Shown here: piece after piece, positions 1 through 10,805 of the stretch | How positions within the stretch are numbered: the first letter of the stretch is position 1 | Layout: each line of letters starts with the position of its first letter | Translations under genes and position numbers: made by a program | Source of the DNA: Vagococcus proximus | GTDB lineage: Bacteria; Bacillota; Bacilli; Lactobacillales; Vagococcaceae | DNA length: 64,000 nucleotides | Direction: 5' to 3' | NCBI RefSeq assembly: GCF_029143285.1 | Contig: NZ_JAPDSH010000006.1 | Coordinates: forward strand, 65,737 to 129,736 | The notes under the pieces: generated by a model | Seen by the model: the letters and a program-made list of their open reading frames with translations, nothing else | The model's database searches: none | What the model was told of the DNA's origin: nothing

Positions 1-1
1 T

Positions 2-100
2 AGTCTTGAAGGTGAAGATTTAGAAAAATTTGAAAAATTAATCGATGTGTTAGAAGATTTAGACGATGTTCAAAAAGTTCACCACAATGTAGAGTTATAA
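2..100 (+). CDS. yebC: YebC/PmpR family regulator, C-terminal fragment
   Basis: Only the last 32 codons and the stop are inside the window; the gene starts upstream. The fragment reads [20 protein letters not shown] and continues [12 protein letters not shown], which matches the conserved end of YebC/TACO1 proteins ([12 protein letters not shown] followed by a His/Asn pair). Family members act as transcriptional regulators or as ribosome-associated factors that relieve stalling at proline stretches; which applies here cannot be told from the tail. A hairpin terminator follows within 10 bases of the stop, so this gene ends its transcription unit. Confidence 0.85.
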   Translation, partial: SLEGEDLEKFEKLIDVLEDLDDVQKVHHNVEL

Positions 101-107
101 TAGTAAG

Positions 108-138
108 GAAAGAAAGATCGTTTACGGTCTTTTTTTTT
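108..138 (+). terminator. Rho-independent terminator after yebC
   Basis: The arms AGATCG and CGGTCT (one T-G wobble) around a TTTA loop are followed by a run of eight or more T. Confidence 0.7.
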
Positions 139-295
139 AATATCAGTCTATTATTAAAGTTCAGCTAAAATAAAATGTAAATAGCAAAAATAATCAGTTA
201 TATGATATAGTTTATAGGAATACTTTTTGGCAGTGGCTTGTTTAATAAAGTCAGCTAGTAAGTAGATTTATATTAAAGGGTTTGGAGAGGATAAC

Positions 296-808
296 ATGAA
301 ACAATTACCCAACATACTGACTTTGTTAAACTTAACAAGTGGGTTACTATCGATAATGTTTACAATGGAAGGTAATTTAGACCTAGCAGCTGTGTTTATT
401 TTGCTGGGAGCATCTTTTGACGCTGTGGATGGTAGAGCAGCAAGACGAGTTGGTAATTCATCAGATTTTGGTAAGGAATTAGATTCATTAGCGGATATCG
501 TGACTTTCGGGACAGCACCAATGATTATGTTGTTGACGACAGCAGGTCATCCATTAGTCAAATTATTTGTAGCTATTATTTATTTAAGCTGTGCAGCGAT
601 CCGTTTAGCAAGGTTTAATTCAGAACAGAGTAAGCTGAAAGTATTTATTGGTTTACCAGTTCCAGGAGCAGCGTTATTGAGTTTGTTGGCTTATTTTGAA
701 GTCAATCGTTTATTAGTTTACTATATTATCGTTATTGCTTTAGGAATTTTAATGGTTAGTAATTTAAGATTGCCTAATTTTAAAAATATAGAACCGGATG
801 AGGAGTAA
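296..808 (+). CDS. pssA: CDP-diacylglycerol--serine O-phosphatidyltransferase
   Basis: This membrane enzyme transfers a phosphatidyl group from CDP-diacylglycerol to serine, giving phosphatidylserine. The CDP-alcohol phosphotransferase signature is complete: D45-G46, A49-R50, G59, D63 and D67 in a 170-residue, very hydrophobic protein, close to the usual length of Gram-positive PssA. The motif alone also fits PgsA-type enzymes; the decarboxylase gene directly behind it decides for PssA. The ATG is preceded by a GGAGAGG ribosome site. psd starts 5 bases after the stop, so the two form one operon for phosphatidylethanolamine synthesis. Confidence 0.88.
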   Translation: MKQLPNILTLLNLTSGLLSIMFTMEGNLDLAAVFILLGASFDAVDGRAARRVGNSSDFGKELDSLADIVTFGTAPMIMLLTTAGHPLVKLFVAIIYLSCAAIRLARFNSEQSKLKVFIGLPVPGAALLSLLAYFEVNRLLVYYIIVIALGILMVSNLRLPNFKNIEPDEE

Positions 809-813
809 GTAGT

Positions 814-1599
814 TTGTTGATGTTAAAAAAAATAGTTTATAAAAGTTGGACCTCTGTTTTAAAGACGTCATTTTTTGCAAAGTGTGCAGATAAAATAACC
901 GGCTCAAAATGGAGTTCAAAATTAATTCCTTGGTATATCAAACACTATCAAGTATCTGAAACAACAATAAACCGTCCGCTTTCAGAATATAAATCATTAC
1001 AAGATTTTTTTACTCGTAAAATGGATTTATCGGCTATTAAATTTGAACAATCGGATAAAATTTATGTCAGTCCGGTCGAAGCTAGAGTGAAAGATTTTGG
1101 TCAAATTACGAAGGATAAAAAATTTTTTATAAAGGATAATTATTACTCTTTAGTAGAATTATTGGGCGATGATACGATTGATACTAGCAATAGCCATTTT
1201 ATTATTTTATATTTAAGTCCAAAGAATTATCATCGTTTTCATGCGCCGATAAGCGGGAAATATAATATGTTACGTAAATTGGGCAAACAGTCTTATCCTG
1301 TAAATGATGCAGCTACAACGTATATTGACGGTCTATTTACTAAGAACCATCGTGGCGTCTATCAAATGAATGATGATTTTTACGTGCCTGTTGGAGCATT
1401 AAACATAAATTCTATTCAAGAGACATTTGAGAATGGTTCGACAGTATCAGCAGGGGACGAATTAGGATATTTTAACTTTGGTTCGACAGTCGTCCTATTC
1501 TTTATGAATAAATCAATTGAATGGTCTGAAGGTATAAAAAAAGAGCAGCCTATAAATTTAGGGGATAAAGTAGCAACGATTATCTCTGACAGGGGGTAA
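814..1599 (+). CDS. psd: phosphatidylserine decarboxylase proenzyme
   Basis: The enzyme decarboxylates phosphatidylserine to phosphatidylethanolamine at the membrane. The 261-residue product carries an F-G-S-T motif at about residues 222-225, equivalent to the LGST self-cleavage site where Ser224 becomes the pyruvoyl prosthetic group. YLSPKNYHRFHAP near residue 135 is also typical of the family. The TTG at 814 is preferred because AGGAG at 801-805 lies 8 bases upstream; the in-frame ATG at 820 would have a 14-base gap. It sits between pssA and a DedA gene in a tight operon. Confidence 0.9.
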   Translation: MLMLKKIVYKSWTSVLKTSFFAKCADKITGSKWSSKLIPWYIKHYQVSETTINRPLSEYKSLQDFFTRKMDLSAIKFEQSDKIYVSPVEARVKDFGQITKDKKFFIKDNYYSLVELLGDDTIDTSNSHFIILYLSPKNYHRFHAPISGKYNMLRKLGKQSYPVNDAATTYIDGLFTKNHRGVYQMNDDFYVPVGALNINSIQETFENGSTVSAGDELGYFNFGSTVVLFFMNKSIEWSEGIKKEQPINLGDKVATIISDRG

Positions 1600-1606
1600 C
1601 ATCGCG

Positions 1607-2095
1607 GTGACGGAAAAGTTTGAATTTTATATTGTTAACTACGGTTATATCACGATATTTTTATCTTTAATTTTGGGATTAGTTGGTTTGCCAGTTCCGG
1701 ATGAAGTATTAATGAGTATCATAGGTTATTACTCAAATACAGATAAGATTAACTTTATTATAGCCCTTTGTGTTGCAATGTTAGGGACTGTTCTTGGTAT
1801 GACGATCAGTTATTGTATTGGTAAATATATAGGTAGTAAAGCGGTTCATGGTATTTTTAAATGGTTAGGTATAAATCAGAATAAACTTGATCGTGTTGAT
1901 AGGTGGATGGATAAATACGGCTTTCTCACTATCATCATGGGGTTCTTTATTCCAGGTTTTCGTCATATGACTTTTTACTTTTGTGGTATGACACATTATT
2001 CAATCAAAAAGTACTTAACTGTCGGTGTTATAGCGGCTTTTATCTGGACACTTTTTTACCTACTAGTAGGTAGATTTGCAGGGATCTTAAAATAA
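1607..2095 (+). CDS. DedA family membrane protein
   Basis: This is a 162-residue integral membrane protein of the DedA/VTT superfamily. Members are linked to membrane homeostasis, and some translocate lipids such as undecaprenyl phosphate or phosphatidylethanolamine. The diagnostic F-I-P-G-F-R motif lies near residue 105, and LVGLPVPDEVLM near the N-terminus is typical. The GTG start is supported by AGGGGG overlapping the psd stop. It is somewhat shorter than many DedA proteins of around 200 residues. Following pssA-psd, a role in distributing phosphatidylethanolamine is a reasonable inference but is not shown. Confidence 0.85.
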   Translation: MTEKFEFYIVNYGYITIFLSLILGLVGLPVPDEVLMSIIGYYSNTDKINFIIALCVAMLGTVLGMTISYCIGKYIGSKAVHGIFKWLGINQNKLDRVDRWMDKYGFLTIIMGFFIPGFRHMTFYFCGMTHYSIKKYLTVGVIAAFIWTLFYLLVGRFAGILK

Positions 2096-2102
2096 ATATA
2101 TG

Positions 2103-2142
2103 AAAAGACTAACAAAATATAATATTTGTTAGTCTTTTTTTA
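2103..2142 (+). terminator. Terminator of the pssA-psd-dedA operon
   Basis: The arms AAAGACTAACAAA and TTTGTTAGTCTTT form a perfect long stem followed by T residues. Confidence 0.85.
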
Positions 2143-2211
2143 TCTGTAAAAGTTATCTATATTTTTTTATTTTATGAGCGTATAATAAAGAGATATAAAG
2201 GAGAGATTATC

Positions 2212-3429
2212 ATGATTAAAAAATTAAAAGATAGTATTTTAAAAGAAGCGTTAGAAATGAAAGATGAGATAGTCGCCAATCGCCGTGTCTTACACGAAAA
2301 TCCTGAAACAGAGTTTAATTTGACAAATACTGTCAATTTTGTAAAATCTAGATTAATTGAAATGGGTTATAATCCTCAAAACTGTGGTAAATCAGGGCTT
2401 ACTGCTTTAGTTGGGGCAGATACGGGAAAAGTATTTTTACTTCGTGGAGATATGGATGCGTTACCTATTGTAGAAGAAACAGACTTAGAGTTTAAATCTA
2501 CAAATGAGTTTATGCATGCCTGTGGGCATGACTTCCATACCACTATGTTATTAGCAGCAGCTAAAATTTTAAAAAATCATGAAAAGGAGTTACCTGGACA
2601 AGTTAAATTAATGTTTCAGCCCGCAGAAGAAATTCTAGAGGGTGCGAAAGATATGATTGCAGATGGTCTTTTAGAGAATCCTAAAGTCGATGCAGGGCTT
2701 ATGATTCATGTTGCACCAGGAGTGCCAGCTGATAATGGGACGGTGGTTATATCTCAACCGGGAATTACTCAATCTTCAGCCGACTGGTTCGAAATTAAAA
2801 TTAACGGACAAGGTGGGCATGGTTCAATGCCACACAATGCAATTGATCCAATTACGGCTGCCTGTCATGTTCATACGGCATTACATGAAATTCATAGTCG
2901 AGAATTACCAGCAGATGCGATGGTTGTTCTTACTGTAGGAGAAATTCATGGAGGAAATACGTCGAATGTTATTCCTGAAAGTGTCGTGATGAAGGGGACG
3001 CTTCGCACCTTAGATTTAGATGTCCGTGAGCAGGTGAAAAAACGTATGGAAGAGATTACACAGCATGTCGCAGCAGCATTTAGATGTGAAGGGGAATGTA
3101 TCTTTACAAATGGTTGTCCAACTCTTGTTAGTGATAGTAGTGTTATTGAACCAGTTGCGAAACATTTAGCTGATTTTATTGGTAAGGATAAGGCCTTTAA
3201 TTTAGCTGATATGCCGGGAATGTCAGCCAATATGGGATCAGAAGATTTTGCTTATGTCAGTCAACAAGTCCCAGTCTTAATGTTAGGGTTATGCGCAGCA
3301 GATGCAAGAGTATCACATCCATATCCTGTTCATCATCCTAAACTTGTTTTATCAGAAGATGCGCTGCCATATGGTGCGGCAGCTTATGTAGCAAGTGCGA
3401 TTGCTTGGTTAACAGAAAACACAAAATAA
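2212..3429 (+). CDS. M20 family metallo-amidohydrolase (N-acyl-amino acid hydrolase type)
   Basis: This is a 405-residue M20D peptidase/amidohydrolase related to N-acyl-L-amino acid and hippurate hydrolases. The metal-binding M-H-A-C-G-H-D motif is at residues 101-107, the catalytic/metal pair in FQPAEE at about 139-140, and the dimerisation domain follows with GQGGHGSMPH. A C-terminal GSEDF metal motif is present near residue 343. Its exact substrate cannot be told; N-acetyl-diaminopimelate deacetylases look similar. It has a good AAGGAG ribosome site, a TATAAT about 25 bases upstream, and its own terminator, so it is probably monocistronic. Confidence 0.85.
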   Translation: MIKKLKDSILKEALEMKDEIVANRRVLHENPETEFNLTNTVNFVKSRLIEMGYNPQNCGKSGLTALVGADTGKVFLLRGDMDALPIVEETDLEFKSTNEFMHACGHDFHTTMLLAAAKILKNHEKELPGQVKLMFQPAEEILEGAKDMIADGLLENPKVDAGLMIHVAPGVPADNGTVVISQPGITQSSADWFEIKINGQGGHGSMPHNAIDPITAACHVHTALHEIHSRELPADAMVVLTVGEIHGGNTSNVIPESVVMKGTLRTLDLDVREQVKKRMEEITQHVAAAFRCEGECIFTNGCPTLVSDSSVIEPVAKHLADFIGKDKAFNLADMPGMSANMGSEDFAYVSQQVPVLMLGLCAADARVSHPYPVHHPKLVLSEDALPYGAAAYVASAIAWLTENTK

Positions 3430-3435
3430 ATGCTA

Positions 3436-3466
3436 AAACGATTGGGACTTTCCCGATCGTTTTTTT
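3436..3466 (+). terminator. Terminator after the M20 gene
   Basis: The arms AACGATTGGGA and TCCCGATCGTT (one wobble) are followed by seven T. Confidence 0.85.
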
Positions 3467-3543
3467 GTAGGCTAACTTCTGTTCAATAAAAAATAAGTAG
3501 TCTAAAATAGAGGGTATAGAGAAATCAATAGGAGGAACAGAAT

Positions 3544-3897
3544 GTGAAAAAATTAAAAACAATAGAAGAGGTTCAAAAAAATATAGAAGACAATAACTTA
3601 GCGTTCATTTATATAGGTCAAGAAAACTGTAGTGTCTGTCATGGTTTAAAACCACAAGTTGAAACGATAATGGGAAAATACGAGGGAATAAGTTTGGTTG
3701 AATTAGATGCTTTAGAGGTTCCCGAAGTAGCCGAAGTTTTTAATGTTTTGACAGTGCCTGTCATGCTGTTATTTGTAGAAGGTAGAGAATATCTAAGAAA
3801 AGCACGAATGATTAATACTCGTGACTTTAGTCAAGAAGTTGATAAAATCATAACGGGTTATCAAGAAATGTTAGCCGATGAAAGTGATTCACAATAG
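3544..3897 (+). CDS. thioredoxin family protein
   Basis: The 117-residue protein has a thioredoxin fold with a redox-active pair C29-S-V-C32 and a VLTVPVMLLF segment carrying the conserved cis-proline. There is no signal peptide, so it acts in the cytoplasm, probably as a disulfide reductase or thiol-reducing partner. CSVC is not the classical CGPC of TrxA, so this is a thioredoxin-like protein and not the main thioredoxin. The GTG start is supported by AGGAGG at about 3530; the ATG two bases upstream opens a different, closed frame. uvrB follows 62 bases later. Confidence 0.85.
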   Translation: MKKLKTIEEVQKNIEDNNLAFIYIGQENCSVCHGLKPQVETIMGKYEGISLVELDALEVPEVAEVFNVLTVPVMLLFVEGREYLRKARMINTRDFSQEVDKIITGYQEMLADESDSQ

Positions 3898-3959
3898 CGA
3901 AAGTATGTTCGGTATGTTAAAATAGAGACAATGAGTAAGAACAGGCAAGGGGGATTTTA

Positions 3960-5966
3960 ATGATAGAACGTGACGACCAAAAACAGTTTGATTTAGTTTC
4001 AAAATATGAGCCAGCAGGGGACCAACCCGAGGCGATTAAGCAGTTAGTAGACGGCTTAAATGATGGGAAGAAAGAACAAATTCTATTAGGGGCGACAGGG
4101 ACAGGTAAAACATTTACAATTTCTAATGTGATTAAAGAAGTAAATAAGCCGACCCTTGTTTTAGCGCATAATAAAACATTAGCTGGACAACTCTATAGTG
4201 AGTTAAAAGAATTCTTTCCAAATAATGCGGTTGAGTATTTTGTCAGTTACTATGATTATTATCAACCAGAAGCGTATGTTCCGTCTAGTGATACCTATAT
4301 TGAGAAAGATGCAAGTATAAATGATGAGATTGATAAACTACGACATTCCGCTACAAGTTCATTATTAGAACGTAACGATGTTATTGTGGTGGCTTCCGTG
4401 TCATGTATTTATGGTTTAGGGAATCCTAATGAATACCAAGATCAAGTCTTTTCAATTAGGGAAGGAATGGAAATGGACCGTGCCCAATTAATAGAAGGGC
4501 TTGTTAATATTCAATTCGAACGTAACGACATTGATTTTCAACGCGGTCGTTTTAGAGTTCGTGGTGATGTTATTGAAGTTTTCCCAGCTTCTAGGGATGA
4601 ACATGCTATGCGGATTGAGTTCTTTGGCGATGAAGTTGAACGTATCCGTGAAGTCGATGCTTTAACAGGTGAGATTGTTGGTGAGAGAGAACATGTTGCC
4701 ATATTCCCAGCTAAACATTTTGTAACCAACGAGGAACAGATGGAAGTGGCGATTGAAGCAATTCAAAAAGAATTAGAGGGGCGTTTGACTGAACTAAGAG
4801 AAAATGATGAGTTAATCGAAGCACAACGTTTAGAGCAACGAACTAATTATGACATAGAGATGATGCGTGAGATGGGGTATTGTTCAGGCATTGAAAACTA
4901 TTCAAGATTTATGGACGGTAGACAGCCAGGTGAAGCACCGTACACCTTATTAGATTTCTTCCCAGATGATTTCTTAATTGTAGCGGATGAATCACATGTG
5001 TCACTTCCACAAATCCGTGGGATGTACAATGGGGATAGGGCACGTAAGCAAATGCTTGTCGACTATGGGTTCCGTTTACCTAGTGCATTAGATAATAGAC
5101 CTTTAAAATTAGAAGAATTTGAAAAACATGTTAATCAAATTATTTATGTTTCAGCAACACCAGGCCCATATGAACAAGAACGTACAGATCGTATTATTCA
5201 ACAAATTATTCGTCCAACAGGCTTGCTTGATCCGGTTGTTGAGGTTCGTCCAATTATGGGACAAATTGATGATTTAGTTGGTGAGATTAATGAGCGTATA
5301 GAGAAAAATGAACGCGTCTTTATCACAACGTTAACTAAGAAAATGTCAGAAGATTTAACAGACTATCTGAAAGAGATCGGAATTAAAGTGAAGTATCTCC
5401 ATAGTGATATAAAAACCATGGAACGAACGGAGATTATTCGCGATTTAAGATTGGGTGAATTTGATGTTCTTGTCGGTATCAACTTGCTTCGTGAAGGAAT
5501 CGATGTTCCAGAAGTATCCTTAGTTGCGATATTGGATGCGGATAAAGAAGGCTTCTTACGAAGTGAGCGTTCTCTTGTTCAGACCATTGGACGTGCCGCT
5601 CGTAATTCAGAAGGGAAAGTTATTTTATACGCAGATAAGATTACAGATTCTATGGAAAAAGCAATGTCAGAAACTGCTCGTCGTCGTGGCATTCAAGAAG
5701 CCTATAATGAAGAACATGCCATTGTTCCGAAAACAATTATCAAAGAAATCCGTGATTTAATCAGCATTTCTAAACCTGCCGGTAAAAATGGTAAAGGTGG
5801 GAAGGTTAGTATATCTGAACAGTACGATGAGTTATCTAAAAAAGAAAAAGCAGATGTTATTATGAAGCTTGAACATGAGATGAGAGAAGCTGCCAAGAGT
5901 CTTGACTTTGAACGTGCAGCAACGTTACGAGATACCGTACTCGAGTTAAAAGCGGGAAACAAGTAG
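3960..5966 (+). CDS. uvrB: excinuclease ABC subunit B
   Basis: UvrB is the damage-verifying helicase-like subunit of nucleotide excision repair; it receives DNA from UvrA and recruits UvrC. The Walker A G-A-T-G-T-G-K-T lies at residues 44-51. The tyrosine-rich beta-hairpin ([11 protein letters not shown]) follows near residue 95, DESH is the Walker B box, and the C-terminal UVR coiled coil that contacts UvrC is intact. The length of 668 residues is normal. The ATG at 3960 has an AAGGGGG ribosome site. uvrA starts 13 bases after the stop, giving the classic uvrBA operon. Confidence 0.98.
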   Translation: MIERDDQKQFDLVSKYEPAGDQPEAIKQLVDGLNDGKKEQILLGATGTGKTFTISNVIKEVNKPTLVLAHNKTLAGQLYSELKEFFPNNAVEYFVSYYDYYQPEAYVPSSDTYIEKDASINDEIDKLRHSATSSLLERNDVIVVASVSCIYGLGNPNEYQDQVFSIREGMEMDRAQLIEGLVNIQFERNDIDFQRGRFRVRGDVIEVFPASRDEHAMRIEFFGDEVERIREVDALTGEIVGEREHVAIFPAKHFVTNEEQMEVAIEAIQKELEGRLTELRENDELIEAQRLEQRTNYDIEMMREMGYCSGIENYSRFMDGRQPGEAPYTLLDFFPDDFLIVADESHVSLPQIRGMYNGDRARKQMLVDYGFRLPSALDNRPLKLEEFEKHVNQIIYVSATPGPYEQERTDRIIQQIIRPTGLLDPVVEVRPIMGQIDDLVGEINERIEKNERVFITTLTKKMSEDLTDYLKEIGIKVKYLHSDIKTMERTEIIRDLRLGEFDVLVGINLLREGIDVPEVSLVAILDADKEGFLRSERSLVQTIGRAARNSEGKVILYADKITDSMEKAMSETARRRGIQEAYNEEHAIVPKTIIKEIRDLISISKPAGKNGKGGKVSISEQYDELSKKEKADVIMKLEHEMREAAKSLDFERAATLRDTVLELKAGNK

Positions 5967-5979
5967 TGGAGGTTAGATT

Positions 5980-8799
5980 GTGGCAAATGACAAAATAGTA
6001 ATTCGTGGAGCACGTGCTCATAACTTAAAAAATGTGGATGTGACAATTCCACGTGATAAATTCGTAGTTGTAACAGGTTTATCAGGATCTGGAAAAAGTT
6101 CGTTAGCGTTTGATACGTTATATGCTGAAGGACAGCGCCGTTATGTTGAGAGTTTATCAGCATACGCCAGACAGTTTTTAGGACAAATGGATAAACCCGA
6201 TGTAGATAGTATCGAGGGATTGAGTCCAGCTATTTCAATTGACCAAAAAACAACAAGTAAAAACCCTCGTTCGACTGTAGGGACTGTGACAGAAATCAAT
6301 GATTATTTACGTTTATTATTTGCTCGTGTCGGTCACCCGATATGTCCAAATGATGGAACAGAAATATCAAGTCAATCCGTTGAGCAGATGGTAGATAGAG
6401 TATTGGAGTTACCAGAACGAACAAAAATTCAAATTTTAGCACCGTTGGTAAAAGGAAAAAAAGGACAGCATAAAAAAGTCTTTGAAACTGTAAAACGTGA
6501 AGGCTATGTCCGTGTCAGAATTGACGGCGAATTATACGATATAACAGAAATTCCTGAACTTGAAAAAAATAAAAAGCATGACATTGAGATTGTTGTTGAC
6601 CGTATCGTGGTTAAAGATGGCATTCGTTCACGTTTATTCGACTCTTTTGAATCCTCATTACGATTAGCAGAAGGATACGCTTTAGTGGATGTTATAGGGC
6701 AGGAAGAGCTATTATTTAGTGAACACTATGCCTGTCCGCATTGCGGCTTTACGGTAGGTGAGCTCGAACCTAGATTGTTCTCATTTAATGCGCCGTACGG
6801 GGCGTGTTCTGACTGTGATGGATTAGGAATGAAACTAGAGGTAGATGAGGATTTGGTTGTACCTGACCAAGGCTTGAGCCTTAGTGAAGGAGCGATTACA
6901 CCTTGGAATCCAGTGACATCTAATTACTATCCGCAGATGCTAGAACAGGCGTGTAAACAATTTAAAATTGATATGACTGTCCCCTATGAAACGTTAACTA
7001 AAGATCAAAAGAACTTATTACTAAATGGTTCAGACGGTAAAACCTTCCATTTTCACTATGAAAATGATTTTGGTGGCGTAAGAGATGTAGAAGTACCATT
7101 TGAAGGGATTTTAAAAAATATTAAACGTCGTTTTCATGAAACCAATAGTGATTATGTTCGTGAGCAAATGAGAACGTATATGACAGAATTACCATGTACC
7201 TCATGTAAAGGGAATCGTTTAAATCCTCAAGCACTTTCTATCAAAATTGAAGGAAAACATATTGGAGAAATCAGTAATTATTCGATTTCAAATGCATTGG
7301 CATTCTTCAAGAGTTTGGAACTAAATGAGCAAGAAACAGCGATAGCTAAACCTATCCTAAAAGAAGTGAGAGACCGTTTGAGCTTCTTAGAAAATGTCGG
7401 ACTTAATTACTTAACATTAAGTCGAGCTTCAGGAACATTATCAGGTGGGGAAGCGCAACGTATTCGTCTAGCGACTCAGATTGGTTCTAATTTATCTGGT
7501 GTACTTTACATATTAGATGAACCTTCAATTGGCTTGCACCAACGAGACAACGATCGCTTAATAGAATCGCTGAAAAAAATGCGCGATTTAGGTAATACAC
7601 TAATCGTTGTTGAACATGATGAAGACACGATGCGTGCCGCCGATTACTTAATCGATATAGGTCCAGGAGCTGGAGCCCGAGGGGGCGAAATTGTTTCTGC
7701 TGGAACACCAGAAGAAGTTGAAAAAGACCCTAACTCATTAACAGGACAATACTTATCAGGTAAGAAGAAGATTTTAGTTCCTAAAGAGCGACGTAAAGGG
7801 AATGGCGAGAAATTAAAAATTACAGGTGCTTCAGAAAATAATCTAAAAAACGTATCGGTTGAGTTTCCATTAGGTAAATTCGTCGCAGTGACAGGAGTTT
7901 CAGGTTCCGGAAAAAGTACACTGGTCAATCAGATATTGAAGAAAGCATTGGCTCAAAAGATTAATCGTAATTCAGCTAAGCCAGGCAAATTTAAAAAGAT
8001 GACGGGTTATGAGACGGTTGATAAAATGATTAGCATTGACCAAAGTCCGATTGGAAGAACGCCACGTAGTAATCCTGCTACTTATACAAGTGTGTTTGAT
8101 GATATTCGTGATTTATTTGCTCAGACAACAGAGGCTAAGGTTCGTGGTTATAAGAAAGGTCGTTTTAGTTTTAATGTGAAGGGCGGTCGTTGTGAAGCTT
8201 GTCGTGGCGATGGTATTATTAAAATAGAGATGCATTTCTTGCCTGATGTGTATGTTCCCTGCGAAGTGTGTCATGGTAAACGCTATAACTCTGAAACGTT
8301 AGAGGTAACCTATAAAGGTAAAAATATTTCAGATATATTAGATATGACTTGTGATGATGCGGTTGAGTTTTTTGAACATATTCCAAAAATCAAACGAAAA
8401 ATTCAAACGATAGTGGATGTTGGGTTAGGTTATGTTACACTAGGCCAACCAGCGACAACTTTATCTGGTGGAGAAGCACAGCGCATGAAACTTGCGAGTG
8501 AACTTCATAAGCGTTCAACAGGCAATAGTTTCTATATTTTAGATGAACCGACGACAGGGTTGCACACGGATGATATCGCGAGATTATTAGAGGTGTTGAA
8601 TAGACTTGCAGATGCTGGTAATACAGTATTAGTCATTGAGCATAATTTAGATGTAATAAAAACGGCAGACCATCTGATTGACTTAGGTCCAGAAGGTGGA
8701 GATGGTGGTGGAACAATCCTTGCAACAGGAACACCAGAAAAAATTGCTAAAGTAGAAGGAAGCTACACTGGTCACTATTTAAAAGCAGTATTAGATTAA
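5980..8799 (+). CDS. uvrA: excinuclease ABC subunit A
   Basis: UvrA is the DNA-damage sensor ATPase that loads UvrB. It has two ABC ATPase halves, with Walker A boxes GLSGSGKSS near residue 35 and GVSGSGKST near residue 640, and two LSGGEAQR signatures. Zinc-binding cysteines appear as CPHC/CSDC near residues 250-280 and as CEAC/CEVC near residues 735-765. The 939-residue length is standard. The GTG start at 5980 is chosen because TGGAGG sits 7 bases upstream and the reading begins with the usual family N-terminus. A strong terminator follows at once. Confidence 0.98.
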   Translation: MANDKIVIRGARAHNLKNVDVTIPRDKFVVVTGLSGSGKSSLAFDTLYAEGQRRYVESLSAYARQFLGQMDKPDVDSIEGLSPAISIDQKTTSKNPRSTVGTVTEINDYLRLLFARVGHPICPNDGTEISSQSVEQMVDRVLELPERTKIQILAPLVKGKKGQHKKVFETVKREGYVRVRIDGELYDITEIPELEKNKKHDIEIVVDRIVVKDGIRSRLFDSFESSLRLAEGYALVDVIGQEELLFSEHYACPHCGFTVGELEPRLFSFNAPYGACSDCDGLGMKLEVDEDLVVPDQGLSLSEGAITPWNPVTSNYYPQMLEQACKQFKIDMTVPYETLTKDQKNLLLNGSDGKTFHFHYENDFGGVRDVEVPFEGILKNIKRRFHETNSDYVREQMRTYMTELPCTSCKGNRLNPQALSIKIEGKHIGEISNYSISNALAFFKSLELNEQETAIAKPILKEVRDRLSFLENVGLNYLTLSRASGTLSGGEAQRIRLATQIGSNLSGVLYILDEPSIGLHQRDNDRLIESLKKMRDLGNTLIVVEHDEDTMRAADYLIDIGPGAGARGGEIVSAGTPEEVEKDPNSLTGQYLSGKKKILVPKERRKGNGEKLKITGASENNLKNVSVEFPLGKFVAVTGVSGSGKSTLVNQILKKALAQKINRNSAKPGKFKKMTGYETVDKMISIDQSPIGRTPRSNPATYTSVFDDIRDLFAQTTEAKVRGYKKGRFSFNVKGGRCEACRGDGIIKIEMHFLPDVYVPCEVCHGKRYNSETLEVTYKGKNISDILDMTCDDAVEFFEHIPKIKRKIQTIVDVGLGYVTLGQPATTLSGGEAQRMKLASELHKRSTGNSFYILDEPTTGLHTDDIARLLEVLNRLADAGNTVLVIEHNLDVIKTADHLIDLGPEGGDGGGTILATGTPEKIAKVEGSYTGHYLKAVLD

Positions 8800-8837
8800 G
8801 AGAGTGGGTTCTTATTATAAGAACCCCTCTTTTTTTG
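8800..8837 (+). terminator. Terminator of uvrBA
   Basis: A long stem with GGGTTCTTAT and its complement TAAGAACCC, extended by AGAG/CTCT, is followed by seven T. Confidence 0.9.
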
Positions 8838-8850
8838 ATAAGACAATAGA

Positions 8851-8879
8851 TTGAGTGGATACGCCCGGTATGATATAAT
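8851..8879 (+). promoter_or_regulatory. Sigma-A promoter of rapZ-yvcK-whiA
   Basis: A TTGAGT box (8851-8856) and a perfect TATAAT box (8874-8879) are separated by exactly 17 bases. The predicted start lies about 25 bases before the rapZ ATG. Confidence 0.75.
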
Positions 8880-8909
8880 TATCTAGATAAAGAAAAGGGA
8901 GATGGTCAA

Positions 8910-9794
8910 ATGGTTGAGAGTTTACAGTTAGTCATCATTACTGGTATGAGTGGGGCAGGTAAAACTGTTGCTATGCAAAGTTTTGAGGATATGGGTTTTT
9001 TCTGTATCGACAACTTACCACCACGTTTAATACCTAAGTTTTGGGAATTGATTAAAGAATCTGGAAAAGTAACAAAAATTGCTTTAGTAATTGATTTACG
9101 TTCACGTGCGTTTTTTGAAGAAATTCAAGATATGTTAGTTGAAATTGAAAATACAAAAATGGTTGATACAAGTGTTATCTTTTTAGATTCTACCGATGAA
9201 GAGTTAGTCTCTCGTTATAAAGAAACAAGACGTACTCATCCTCTTGCTATGGATGGTCTTGTAACAGAAGGAATTCGTAAGGAAAGAGGCTTGCTAGAAG
9301 AAATTAAAGGTGATGCCCAACTTGTAATTGACACAACTGAACTTAGTCCACGTCAATTGAGAGAAATGTTAATCAAAGAGTATAAAACAACAGAAACAAA
9401 AATGTTCCGTGTTGAAATGGTTTCATTCGGTTTTAAATATGGTCTGCCAATTGATGCAGATATTGTAATGGATGTTCGTTTCTTACCTAACCCTCATTAT
9501 ATTGACGAATTACGTCCACAAACAGGTATGGACCAACCGGTTTATGATTATGTGATGAGTTTCCCTGAGACAGAAGAGTTTTATACAAAATTTTATGATT
9601 TAGTTAGCAGTATTTTGCCCGGATACAAAAAAGAAGGTAAAACGAGTTTGACTATTGCAATAGGATGTACGGGTGGGCAACATCGTTCGGTTGCTTTAAC
9701 TGAAAGAGTAGGGAAGGCTTTAGCTGTGGAGTATCCTGTTAATACGACTCATCGTGATAAAGATAAACGCAAAGAGTCGGTGAATCGTTCATGA
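8910..9794 (+). CDS. rapZ: RNase adapter / nucleotide-binding protein RapZ (YvcJ)
   Basis: This is a 294-residue RapZ family protein. The Walker A box G-M-S-G-A-G-K-T lies at residues 12-19 and the conserved [10 protein letters not shown] motif of the C-terminal domain at about 253-262. In E. coli RapZ adapts RNase E to the GlmZ small RNA; in Bacillus YvcJ binds and hydrolyses nucleotides and affects competence, so the role in this organism is less certain. The ATG follows AAGGGAGATGG. Its last four bases overlap yvcK, as in most Firmicutes, where rapZ-yvcK-whiA is a conserved operon. Confidence 0.95.
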   Translation: MVESLQLVIITGMSGAGKTVAMQSFEDMGFFCIDNLPPRLIPKFWELIKESGKVTKIALVIDLRSRAFFEEIQDMLVEIENTKMVDTSVIFLDSTDEELVSRYKETRRTHPLAMDGLVTEGIRKERGLLEEIKGDAQLVIDTTELSPRQLREMLIKEYKTTETKMFRVEMVSFGFKYGLPIDADIVMDVRFLPNPHYIDELRPQTGMDQPVYDYVMSFPETEEFYTKFYDLVSSILPGYKKEGKTSLTIAIGCTGGQHRSVALTERVGKALAVEYPVNTTHRDKDKRKESVNRS

Positions 9795-10771
9795 AAACTT
9801 ACCGTATAAGAAAGCCTAAAATTGTAGTCATAGGTGGTGGCACGGGACTTCCTGTTATTTTAAAAGGATTACGGGATGAAAGTGCAGATATCACAGCAGT
9901 GGTAACAGTTGCCGATGATGGTGGCAGCAGTGGTTCACTTCGTTCGACTATAAATGTTGCCCCTCCTGGAGATTTAAGAAATGTTTTAGTGTCACTTTCT
10001 GATATGCCAAAATTATATGAAGATTTATTTCAGTATCGTTTTAATAAAGAAGATAAGTTTTTAGCGAATCATTCATTAGGCAATCTAATTATCGTTGCTC
10101 TTGCAGAAATGAAAGGGAGTAGTTACGAGGCGATTCAACTGTTATCTACAATCATGCATATTGAAGGTGCAGTTTATCCTGCTTCGGAAGAACCGTTGAC
10201 GCTACACGCTGTTTTTGAAGATGGGACAGAAGAGTCTGGGGAATCTAAAATTACGAAACATCGTAAAAAAATCGACCATGTTTACGTGACGAATACGAAT
10301 AATTCGGAAGAACCACAAGCAGCTCGAAAAGTTATAAAAGCCATAGAAGAAGCAGACATGATCATTTTAGGGCCGGGTAGTTTGTACACAAGTATTTTAC
10401 CTAATATTATGATTCAAGATATTGGCGATGCTTTGGCGAATGCAAAAGGTGAAGTTGTTTATATTTGTAATATTATGACTCAAAAAGGTGAAACGGAACA
10501 TTTTTCTGATGCCGATCATGTGAAAGTATTACACGAGCACTTGAATCGTCAATTTATTGATACAGTTTTGGTTAACATTGAAAATGTACCGGAGGGATAT
10601 ATGAATCCTGAAATTTATGATGAGTACTTAGTTCAAGTTAGTCATGATTTCCAAGGATTACGAGAAGAAGGCTGTCGTGTTATTTCTACTGATTTCTTAA
10701 AGTTACGTGATGGTGGAGTTTTCCATGATCGTGATAAAGTTGTAGATGAAGTATTTAGATTACTTTATTAA
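9791..10771 (+). CDS. yvcK: gluconeogenesis factor YvcK (CofD-like, UDP-sugar binding)
   Basis: This is a 326-residue YvcK/CofD-like protein. In Bacillus YvcK is needed for growth on gluconeogenic substrates, binds UDP-sugars and influences placement of penicillin-binding proteins. The N-terminus carries the glycine-rich nucleotide loop [16 protein letters not shown], followed by [13 protein letters not shown] and GDLRNVLV, all typical. [13 protein letters not shown] lies near residue 195. The start overlaps the rapZ stop by 4 bases, indicating translational coupling. Confidence 0.95.
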   Translation: MKTYRIRKPKIVVIGGGTGLPVILKGLRDESADITAVVTVADDGGSSGSLRSTINVAPPGDLRNVLVSLSDMPKLYEDLFQYRFNKEDKFLANHSLGNLIIVALAEMKGSSYEAIQLLSTIMHIEGAVYPASEEPLTLHAVFEDGTEESGESKITKHRKKIDHVYVTNTNNSEEPQAARKVIKAIEEADMIILGPGSLYTSILPNIMIQDIGDALANAKGEVVYICNIMTQKGETEHFSDADHVKVLHEHLNRQFIDTVLVNIENVPEGYMNPEIYDEYLVQVSHDFQGLREEGCRVISTDFLKLRDGGVFHDRDKVVDEVFRLLY

Positions 10772-10805
10772 GATAGTAAGCAAAACGAAGAAATGAGGAA
10801 ACAAC

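Noticed and set aside
227-245. TTGGCAGTGGCTTG ahead of pssA resembling a sigma-54 -24/-12 promoter
   Set aside because: The distance between the two elements is one base too short and the -12 GC is GT; phospholipid genes are not known sigma-54 targets.
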